From Cladophialophora immunda (lineage: Eukaryota; Ascomycota; Eurotiomycetes; Chaetothyriales; Herpotrichiellaceae), in contig NW_015622541.1 of the NCBI RefSeq assembly GCF_000835495.1, positions 4,402,001 to 4,466,000 on the forward strand: DNA of 64,000 nucleotides, in the 5' to 3' direction. The notes below the pieces were generated by a model. That model made no database searches, was not told the DNA's origin, and worked only from the letters and a program-made list of their open reading frames with translations. Of this stretch, positions 56,913 to 64,000 are shown one piece after another. The translations under genes and the position numbers were made by a program. Every line of letters begins with the position of its first letter. The stretch's first letter is position 1.

Positions 56913-57464
56913 GGCGATTTTGGAAATGGCGAAACTTCGGCCCTCTAGATTCAAGAGAGTCCCAAATCGGGATCTCTGCTATTGTCGTAGCGCATTGTCG
57001 ATGGGAGCAATGGTGTTCAGATGACGACGAGAGAGCAGCGCGGGTGCAGACGAAGGGAACGAGTCGAATGAAAAGGATGTAGGTTCTGAAGTTTCCCGGC
57101 CGGAATGTACGGAGGAACGAAGGAACAAAGGAACAAGATGGTCCCTGCCAAGACTCGAGCCAGTGCCAATTCCGGATTAGATTGCGGCCCGACCGGCAGA
57201 TGCCGGCATCCGATTGATAAGGCGGCGTGGGCGGTGTGCAGCCTTTAGCCTATGCCAATCCCTGTGGTGGCAGGACTAGAAGCCTTCCAGGTGTCATGAC
57301 CACGAGGACAGCCTAAAAGACCGAGTATGTGACGGCGCAAGGCTTGTATCAACTGAGTACCTAGGCATACGCAACCACCAACAACCGGACCCTTGACCCC
57401 TACGCCCGCTCACCGTCGCACTCCTCTCCCTTTATCAGGTCCTTTCCTGTCTCTAGTATCCTTC
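56913..57464. other. Intergenic region (552 bp)
   Basis: Holds the Trk promoter and the DUF2470 3' flank (both minus). A CTAGG palindrome fragment lies at about 57360-57366. No gene seen. Confidence 0.45.
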
Positions 57465-58169
57465 TCAATGTTTCCCTCCCCCTTTCTTCTCAGCCTCCGT
57501 CTTCTTCACCAGCCTGTCAAATCTCGAAAGGCATCCAACTCCCTCAATAAGACAGTCGACCACCCAGCACCACCAGGCGACCGATCCCCATTCAACCCAA
57601 TGACGTCTCAACCTCTTTTGAATTAACCACATCGCCTCAAAACCATGGACAACTACCATGAAACCTAGCACCGCTGGAGCTAGCGTATAACTGAGCTTGG
57701 CCAACCAAGGCGCGACGCCACCAAGACTCCATATCTTGGAGATCCACGACCCTGACTCCAGTCTCAAGGACTCACGAAAAGGAAAGGTTGTGAAAATCAA
57801 CACACAAAGTCCGGACAACGCCCATTGCCACGCCCGATCCGGTGGAACGTACATATCCACCACAATATCAGACAGATCTAGTTGCTTCAGGCAGAGTTCA
57901 TGCATAGTGACAAGTCTCTCCCGAGCTTCCATGAGGCTTTTCATGGGCGGTTCGAATTGGATAACATGCCGTCCATATCCAGATGAAATGACCATGTGTT
58001 CTGTTGTCACGTCTAGCATTTGAGCCGAGACAGTACCCGACACAGGGACGTGGGAGTAGTGTTGGAGGTAGAGGCGAAGGGAGAGCTGATGGTCCGCGTT
58101 CATGTGGCTGATGATGCGTGTCTTCATCGCCGAGGCGTCGGGAGGACCACGTGGCGCGGATGCAGACAT
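57465..58169 (-). CDS. DUF2470 domain membrane protein
   Basis: One exon, 234 residues. The first 100 residues are a DUF2470 domain (MKTRIISHMNADHQLSLRLYLQHYS, then VTTEHMVISSGYGRHVIQFEPPMKSL), a fold also found at the C-terminus of heme-utilisation HugZ-type proteins, where the HMNxDH segment is characteristic. Hydrophobic helices follow (WALSGLCVLIFTTFPF, LAKLSYTLAPAVLGFMVVVHGFEAMWLI, WGSVAWWCWVVDCLIEGVG), so the protein is probably membrane-bound in the ER or another organelle. The function in fungi is unknown. It is divergent from the TauD-like gene, with 643 bp between starts. Confidence 0.88.
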   Translation of the reverse strand: MSASAPRGPPDASAMKTRIISHMNADHQLSLRLYLQHYSHVPVSGTVSAQMLDVTTEHMVISSGYGRHVIQFEPPMKSLMEARERLVTMHELCLKQLDLSDIVVDMYVPPDRAWQWALSGLCVLIFTTFPFRESLRLESGSWISKIWSLGGVAPWLAKLSYTLAPAVLGFMVVVHGFEAMWLIQKRLRRHWVEWGSVAWWCWVVDCLIEGVGCLSRFDRLVKKTEAEKKGGGKH

Positions 58170-58812
58170 CGTGGTTAGATCTATCGGATGTGTATTGTCT
58201 AGTATGCTGCCCGTTTAGATGTTGTTTCTATCGCGATATGGCGAAATCAGCTTGATCGTGAAGCCACGCTCTGCTTTAAATGGTGGCCGGGATCAGTACG
58301 CATGTGCGGACGAGGTGTGTTTATATGCCCAGGCGAAATTAGGCAAGTTGAAATCTATTTTCTGTAAAAGCGAAGGTGGCGTCTGACTCTGTGCAGTCTC
58401 GGTGAGTGATGGATTGAAGTGTCGAGCTTGTTGGGCGATTGAAAAAAGCATCGACGCGAAGGAGCGGGACCAGCTGTTTCAGGACGGGTGGTCTGGCCGC
58501 TTTTAGATGTAATCTTGGCATCAAACGCCCCGAAAGCATCTCTCGACCTCGACGGCTCCATCGCGTGCAGAGCTACCGGGACATTTGTTCCCAAGAGCTC
58601 CAGCCCCGGGCAGTGTGGACATCCCCAAGATCTGCCGTATCTGTTACACGGTAATTGTTTGTGTTCACCTACCTCACTGGCTGTATGTAATCAAAGGGTC
58701 TCAGCCCGTTCGTGCTACGCCATTGATCTGTTTGATGGCGTCATCAAAATCGTCGATATAAACCTGTCTTTTCCGTGCTAATGGTGAGTACCGTCTGCAT
58801 CGCAACATCGAC
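58170..58812. promoter_or_regulatory. Divergent promoter region DUF2470 / TauD-like (643 bp)
   Basis: Contains the promoters of both genes. It includes a perfect ATGRYRYCAT site (58735-58744) and a short upstream ORF starting at 58781 that overlaps the TauD-like start codon. Confidence 0.6.
58735..58744. promoter_or_regulatory. Candidate CYS3/MetR-type sulfur-regulator site (ATGGCGTCAT)
   Basis: A perfect match to ATGRYRYCAT, the known binding consensus of the Neurospora CYS3 bZIP sulfur regulator, 68 bp upstream of the TauD-like ATG. By simple arithmetic one such match is expected per about 65 kb by chance, so position rather than presence is the support. Confidence 0.35.
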
Positions 58813-58825
58813 ATGGCGGCGGTAG
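58781..58825 (+). promoter_or_regulatory. Overlapping upstream ORF (14 codons plus stop)
   Basis: ATGGTGAGT at 58781 opens a 14-codon frame that stops at TAG (58823-58825), in a different frame from and overlapping the TauD-like ATG at 58813. If transcribed, it could limit initiation at the main start. The mRNA 5' end is unknown. Confidence 0.4.
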
Positions 58826-60141
58826 CGGTAGCAATAGCACGGCAGCCTGACATCCAGTACACGCCGGAGCTCAACAAGTACGAAGCGCGGGTGAAGCGCA
58901 GGCTTGCAGGCGAGGCGGCTCTTGCGACCAAAACCCTGCCTACAGGCTTCCCGCAACAGTTAAAGTCAGATTTGGTGTGGGAGGGAGCCTCCATTCCAAG
59001 AGAATATGACTGGAACTTTGTCCTGAAACCCGAGCATATCGAGGAACTAGAACATGCCCTCGAACATTTTAAATGTTAGTAGACCGGATGTCAAGAGCCG
59101 TTGTACTGACGCTGTTATAGCTTTGAATAAGCCACTTGGCTACATTGACCAGTCGACTTTTCCTCTACCGAAACTGCACTCTGAGCTTCGTGGAATCTCA
59201 CATGAACTGCATTTCGGCCATGGGTTCAAAGTTGTCAGGGGCGTTCCCGTCACGCGATATGGCCGGGAGGACAACATCATCCTTTATGCTGGCCTTTCCT
59301 CGCACATTGCTCCTCTACGAGCACGCCAAGACAGTCGCTATAACGGTGAGCCAGCGGATGTAGTTCTCAGTCACATCAAAGATCTTAGCGCAAGCAAGGA
59401 GAAGGCCAGCATTGGTGCCCCCGCTTACACCGCCGACAAGCAAGTGTTCCATACCGACACCGGCGACATTGTCTCGTTGTTTTGCCTGAGCCCGGCCGCT
59501 GAAGGAGGCAAAAGCAGGCTGGCAAGCACTTGGCGAGTCTACAATGAATTGGCCGCAACCAGGCCCGACCTCATTGAGACGCTATCCCAGGACTGGATCG
59601 CCGATAACTTTGGGAACTCTGAGCAACCTTTTATAGCCAAACCCCTTCTGTTTCATCAACCGGCCACAGCCCAGACCCCTGAGCGCGTCCTCTTGCAATA
59701 TGCTCGAAGATACTTCACGGGGTTTGGAGCCCTACCCCGTTCAACGGCAATCCCGCCGATCACAGAAGCACAAGCTGAAGCACTAGATGCAATCCACTTC
59801 CTCGGAGAGCGCTTCAACGTTGAGCTGGATTTTCAACAAGGCGATATCCAGTACGTGAATAATTTGGCGGTTTTCCACGCTCGTGACGGTTTCAAGGACA
59901 CCGAAGAGCGCCAGTAAGTCTCATAGGTTGACTTCTGGAGGATCCTTTACTAACAACTGCTGGCAGACGCCACCTCGTTCGCCTCTGGCTTCGCGACCCG
60001 GAATATTGTTGGGAGACACCGAACGCTTTGAAATCGAAGTGGGCGCAATTGTACCATGGCGTGACCCCGGATAGGCAGGTCTTCCCGTTGGAGCCGTATG
60101 TGCGAAGCGCTAGTAATGGATCTCTGAAGGCCACTCAATAG
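58813..60141 (+). CDS. TauD/TfdA-family 2-oxoglutarate, Fe(II)-dependent dioxygenase
   Basis: Exons 58813-59074, 59121-59913 and 59967-60141 encode 409 residues. The iron-binding facial triad is visible: His198 and Asp200 in QVFHTDTGD, and distal His340 in LAVFHARDGF. Arg357 in RHLVRLWLRDPEY probably holds the 2-oxoglutarate carboxylate. The N-terminal PREYDWNFVLKPEHIEELEHAL and FKVVRGVPV blocks match the fungal TauD-like group. Bacterial TauD releases sulfite from taurine, but fungal relatives have various, mostly unknown substrates. The 46-nt intron (GTTAGT...TATAG) is very short and the second is 53 nt (GTAAGT...CTAAC...CAG). The next gene on the same strand, 557 bp downstream, encodes a methionine-permease-like transporter. 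Confidence 0.92.
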
Positions 60142-60698
60142 AACATCGCTCATTGACGGCCCTTCAACGCATGGCACTTCGGCGATGCCACCATCATAGG
60201 TTGATTTGGCGGAGCAACAGAGATTTCTTACATCAATAGTTCCATTCGGCGGCTCCTGTCTCTTGCCGTGTCTTCTAGACTGGACGCATTCCACCCCATA
60301 AGAAGGGTAGATGGACGTCCGTGGTTTTCAGGTTCTGAAGGGTATGAAGATCAGATGTCGGCATATTGCACCATCTGCTACGTTGAGCACGTCGTTGCAG
60401 CACACACTGGTGCATGCCGAGATTGACAACTGCCACAGGGACTAATGAGGATGTCTAACGACGCCATCACCCCTGCAAAGCACGGCAATCGTGCATGAGT
60501 CGCGCCGTCGATGACACCCTCTGCATGGTGGAGTGCTCTCAGCATATCGCCACGCAATTGCGCAAGTGCAATTTCTTTAGTCACGATCAAGGGAGGAACT
60601 TGTTCATATAAGAGTGTGCCTACAAAGGATCCCTCCTGCGACGAAATGCAGGCTTGTACGGTTCGGCTGCTGGGTGATATACATGACCCATTGAAAAG
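60142..60698. other. Intergenic region (557 bp)
   Basis: Lies between the dioxygenase and the permease, both plus strand. It contains a one-mismatch version (ATGCCACCAT, 60185-60194) of the sulfur-regulator consensus. No gene seen. A minus-strand frame with a PCGSCQ string was considered and rejected. Confidence 0.45.
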
Positions 60699-62669
60699 AT
60701 GGTCTCGTTGAAGTGGAGAAAGCGAGCAGACTCGCCCAGCCTTGTTCATGAGCAGAACGATCTCAACACCACAACCTTCCTCGCAGAAGGGAACCTGAAG
60801 TATGCGGTCGAAAAGGGGGAGAACAGCAACGAGCCTTCTTACCAGGAAGTGTCCGGCGCCCCGGTCGAGACCCGTTCACCCCTCGGCTACCATGTCGGTC
60901 AAGTCACCATTCTCTTCCTCAACCTCTCCAAGATGGTCGGCACGGGAGTCTATTCGACACCGTCGACGATTCTCAAGGGTACCGGCAGCGTGGGCCTTGC
61001 GCTGATCTACTGGTTCATTGGCTTCCTCATTGCTGGAGCTTCTCTATCCGTCTACCTGGAATTCGCCAGCTACTTTCCGAACCGCTCTGGCAGTGAAGTC
61101 GTCTATTTGGAACAGGCTTACCCCCGTCCTCGATACCTTTTCCCCGTCACCTTTGCGATTCAGTCTGTGCTGCTCTCCTTCAGCGCCTCGAACGCGATCG
61201 TCCTCGCACAGTACCTGTACCGTATCAACGGGGCCACTCCGACGGCGTGGGAACTGAAAGGCGTGGCCGTCGCAGGATACACCGTGGCCTTCCTCTTTGT
61301 GGCCTTCTCGACTCGTTGGTCCTACCGTCTCTCAAACGCCATCGGTCTCGTCAAGCTACTGACGTTGGTGTTTGTTGCCATCACCGGCCTGGTCGTCCTC
61401 GGCGGGAATGTTTCCCGTGTCCCAGATCCCCATGCCAACTTCCGCAACGCATTCTCCGGCTTTGAAGGCACCTCGGCTTCGGCATACGGCGTGACCAACG
61501 CCCTGGTGAAGATCATCTTCTCGTATGCCGGCTATGAGAATGCTTTTAATGTCGTGAATGAAGTCAAGAACCCTGTCCGTTCCATCCGCAACTCGGGTGG
61601 CCTGTCACTCCTGATCGTGGCGACACTCTATGTGCTGGCCAATATCGCATATTTCTCGGCGGTGCCGAAAGAAGAATTGGTCAAGTCGTCGCAAGTTGCG
61701 GCTAGTCTGTTCTTCCAACACGTCTTTGGGTCGAGCGGAGCAGTCAGGGGTCTCAATTTTCTGATCGCCATGAGCGCATTTGGCAATCTGATTGCAGTGC
61801 TGCTGGGTCAGTCCAGATTGATCAGAGAGTGTGGTCGGTATGTTCAACCCTCGTTGGATCCCTCTACTGCCTCCAAAAACATCGAGGTCGCCGTACTGAC
61901 TTCCGTGGATAGCCAGGGAACTCTCCCATTTCCCGATTTCTGGGTCAGCACTCGACCCTTCGGCACTCCGCTGGGGCCATACGTTGTCAAATGGGCGTTG
62001 ACGATGCTCATGATCCTCGCGCCTCCCGCAGGCGACGCCTTTGTAAGTCCAAAAATATCCCATTTTCGCCCCTTTGGATATAACACACTAAGATCGGAAA
62101 ACCATTTGACTGACTCTTATCATTTTTCCCCCTTCCTCCAGAACTTCGTCGTCGACCTCGCCAACTACCCATCCTCCTTCTTCAACTTCCTGATGGCGGT
62201 GGGGATCTACTGCGTGCGGTACCAGCGCAAGCAGCTCAACGTGCCGCAACCGTCCAAGGCGTACCGCTTCCGGGCGTGGCACGTGGCCGTGCTCTTCACC
62301 ATCGCGGTCAACCTGTACATGCTGATCATGCCGTGGTACCCGCCGACGGGGGGCGCGACGGGCGGCGATGTCAGCTTCTGGTACGCCACGTACGTGGTGA
62401 CGGGGATCGGCATCCTGGTCGCCTGCGCCGTCTACTACCTGCTGTGGGTGCACCTGCTGCCCCGCTGGCGGGGGTACCGCGTCCGCCACGAGAAGGTGCT
62501 CCTGCACGGCGGCGAGGTCACGCACAAGCTCGTCAAGGTGGCCCTGGACAAGCTGGAGGCGTGGGACAGGGAGCACGATGCGCAGGGGAGGAAGATTGGG
62601 TCCCAGGGCCGAAGCGACGACGAAATCGTCGACGTGCATCATCGCTTTGACGAGGACGAGAAGTCGTGA
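60699..62669 (+). CDS. Amino-acid permease, high-affinity methionine permease (Mup1)-like
   Basis: Exons 60699-61837, 61913-62042 and 62142-62669 encode 598 residues with about 12 hydrophobic helices of the APC superfamily. The first helix carries the substrate-backbone motif MVGTGVYSTPSTILKGTGSVG, close to the GxGIFSTPS motif of Mup1/LAT-type permeases. FPNRSGSEVVYLEQAYPRPRYLFP, KIIFSYAGYENAFNVVNEVKNP and LIAMSAFGNLIAVLLGQSRLIRECGR are also typical. The 75-nt intron at 61838-61912 (GTATGT...GATAG) has no stop and is in frame, so retention would insert 25 polar residues between helices. The second intron is 99 nt (GTAAGT...TTCCTCCAG). Exon 3 is more GC-rich than exon 1. Methionine or another neutral amino acid is the likely substrate. 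Confidence 0.93.
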   Translation: MVSLKWRKRADSPSLVHEQNDLNTTTFLAEGNLKYAVEKGENSNEPSYQEVSGAPVETRSPLGYHVGQVTILFLNLSKMVGTGVYSTPSTILKGTGSVGLALIYWFIGFLIAGASLSVYLEFASYFPNRSGSEVVYLEQAYPRPRYLFPVTFAIQSVLLSFSASNAIVLAQYLYRINGATPTAWELKGVAVAGYTVAFLFVAFSTRWSYRLSNAIGLVKLLTLVFVAITGLVVLGGNVSRVPDPHANFRNAFSGFEGTSASAYGVTNALVKIIFSYAGYENAFNVVNEVKNPVRSIRNSGGLSLLIVATLYVLANIAYFSAVPKEELVKSSQVAASLFFQHVFGSSGAVRGLNFLIAMSAFGNLIAVLLGQSRLIRECGRYVQPSLDPSTASKNIEVAVLTSVDSQGTLPFPDFWVSTRPFGTPLGPYVVKWALTMLMILAPPAGDAFVSPKISHFRPFGYNTLRSENHLTDSYHFSPFLQNFVVDLANYPSSFFNFLMAVGIYCVRYQRKQLNVPQPSKAYRFRAWHVAVLFTIAVNLYMLIMPWYPPTGGATGGDVSFWYATYVVTGIGILVACAVYYLLWVHLLPRWRGYRVRHEKVLLHGGEVTHKLVKVALDKLEAWDREHDAQGRKIGSQGRSDDEIVDVHHRFDEDEKS

Positions 62670-63592
62670 TGATTCGGGGGCCTCCCTCCAGTGTCAAAAA
62701 CCTCGCTGACTCCCGGTTCTGCCAACGCCCGTCTCGCTCCTGTGCGCTCCCTTCTCGCTGTGCCTTACTTCCTACTGAAGTAGACAATCTCTGTGCCAGT
62801 TACAGGCCACTGCATGACTGTCTATATATACCTCGACTCTCGAACGGCGCCAGGTGATAGCTATCTGACTTCCGTCCAGCTAGTGTATATATGCCTGAAT
62901 ACAGACTTTATTGGGTCTCTCAAAGGACCTGAGTCTCGAACCTTCGGTCTTATCTTAGCAAACACTATACAGAATACAAGTATGTGAAGGGCATCGGCCA
63001 CCCCTTGAGACCCCAGCAGGTCCTTGCAGGTAAGGCTTGTCAACTTGCTGGATGGCGACGGGATTTTATGAACATACATATGACCTCATCTGAACCACAC
63101 CTGGTGACACCAATTCAGAAGTATTCAGCTTATATCCTCTCTGGGCAACAAAGGAGACGATGATAATATATTGCCAATTTCTGACAACAGGTATCGATAG
63201 AGATATTGAGTAATCTCACTCCTATGCACATGCGCCACCTCTTGTCCTCCACTGGACTTCAATATCTTTAATTCGCAGCCGCATCGCCGTTCCTCTGTAC
63301 TCCCTTCATTCCCTTGTTCCTTAACCATATCCAACATCATAACCCGTCACATCATAGCTCGTCTCAATGTACTCTTGGCCCTGTTCCTAGGGATGTGATT
63401 AGTCGGCCCGGCATGTCAATCTCCTCAGGAGGGTGTATAGATGCCTGTATGAGAATGAGGCGCTGCTGCCTTATAGTGACCTCGGCCGTTTGCTGTAAAC
63501 AGGATTGGCAAACTCCTCGACTTCGAAGAGGCTACTTCTGGTCGAAGACTTGAGCTGTCGGATTTTGCACGTTGCAGAATCTTGCTCTTATT
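62670..63592. other. Convergent intergenic region (923 bp)
   Basis: Lies between the permease stop (plus) and the Cdc24-like stop (minus). No tRNA, repeat or open frame of interest. Two TATATA elements lie near 62822 and 62886. Confidence 0.45.
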
Positions 63593-64000
63593 TCAACCAT
63601 TCACTATGGACTCGCCATGGGTAGCATGTGCAAACAACAACAGCTCTGCGTTTTGCGGATTCGCCGAATTCGCAGCATGCGTCTCACGCCAGTCTAGCAA
63701 AGCTTCATGAACCGCCTCGTCACTGTCGATAAGAATGAAATCGCCATCCTCGTCGCGGTAGCGCAACCGAACAGACCCGGAAGCAATAGAATGATTCGTG
63801 AACCGTGCTAGCTTCGCGTCGATACGATCGGCCAACGATCTGAACTGAATGTTGCTGGCGATGATCATCGAGACATAGTTCTCATCGAAGCAGACTTTGG
63901 CTTTGAGTTGACTGGGGATATACGGTTCACCATCGCTCGAGGGCGACGATACCGGAGGCGAGAAAGCCCGACCTTGCGAGAGTGAGGGTGCATGTCCAGG
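63593..64000 (-). CDS. cdc24: Cdc24-like Rho-family GEF, C-terminal PB1 domain (partial; runs off right edge)
   Basis: The last 135 residues of a larger protein, open to the window edge. A Ser/Pro-rich linker (SPPVSSPSSDG) leads into a PB1 domain: LKAKVCFDENYVSMIIASN, FRSLADRIDAKLARF, and the acidic OPCA motif YRDEDGDFILIDSDEAVHEAL, which makes it a type I PB1. It then ends with a short tail ...HGESIVNG. This matches the C-terminus of Cdc24, the exchange factor that activates Cdc42 for polarised growth and binds the scaffold Bem1/Scd2 through PB1. The DH and PH domains lie outside the window, so the identification rests on the PB1 and tail alone. Confidence 0.82.
   Translation of the reverse strand, partial: PGHAPSLSQGRAFSPPVSSPSSDGEPYIPSQLKAKVCFDENYVSMIIASNIQFRSLADRIDAKLARFTNHSIASGSVRLRYRDEDGDFILIDSDEAVHEALLDWRETHAANSANPQNAELLLFAHATHGESIVNG

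Noticed and set aside
60378..60749. Minus-strand frame with ISPCGSCQ resembling a cytidine-deaminase zinc motif
   Set aside because: The essential (C/H)AE motif is absent, the rest does not resemble the family, and the frame overlaps the permease start. Probably chance.
62900..63000. Possible tRNA T-arm (GGTTCGAGA on the minus strand)
   Set aside because: The flanking bases do not form a T-stem, and no acceptor or anticodon arm is found.

Overview
This window is nuclear DNA of a filamentous ascomycete. The evidence is short spliceosomal introns (46-195 nt, GT...AG, often with a CTGAC/CTAAC-like branch site), genes on both strands separated by 0.2-4 kb, long low-complexity protein tails, and a set of fungal genes: a psi-producing oxygenase, a Pbs2-type MAPKK, an RpdA-type HDAC with a long tail, a Zn2Cys6 factor and a Trk potassium transporter. 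Short intergenic palindromes of the TACGGAGTA and CCTAGGTA type suggest Eurotiomycetes, perhaps Chaetothyriales. That placement is inference only.

Layout. 1-5 kb: the 5' part of a mercuric-reductase-like flavoenzyme, then a three-exon fatty-acid dioxygenase/P450 fusion (Ppo). 7.0-7.8 kb: ribosomal protein uL14. 7.8-12.1 kb: a 4.3 kb stretch with no gene I can support, leading to a Zn2Cys6 transcription factor (12.1-14.0). 16-22 kb: a UCH37-type deubiquitinase, an uncharacterised nuclear-looking protein and a BuGZ/ZNF207-like zinc-finger protein. 22.7 kb: a 110-N assembly gap inside a poly-G tract. 23.9-36.6 kb, all minus strand: transportin (Kap104), a Sac-domain phosphoinositide phosphatase, a Pbs2-type MAPKK and a PIN-like (auxin efflux carrier family) transporter. 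37.6-46.6 kb: a medium-chain dehydrogenase, HDAC RpdA divergent from proteasome subunit Rpn11, a small F-box-like protein and Tim50. 48-53.8 kb: a large F-box protein that ends in a CaaX box, then a very GC-rich intronless 2-hydroxyacid dehydrogenase. 54.4-62.7 kb: a Trk transporter, a DUF2470 membrane protein, a TauD-like dioxygenase and a methionine-permease-like transporter. The right edge holds the C-terminal PB1 domain of a Cdc24-like Rho GEF.

Most genes are conserved housekeeping or signalling genes, and no secondary-metabolite cluster is seen. The accessory-looking parts are the Ppo, the GC-rich dehydrogenase and the TauD-permease pair. That pair, with a perfect match to the CYS3/MetR-type sulfur-regulator site just upstream of the dioxygenase, could be a small organosulfur-acquisition unit. 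The most unexpected protein is the F-box protein with a polybasic stretch and a terminal CVVM.

Exon boundaries were set by hand from splice consensus and reading-frame continuity. No database search was possible.
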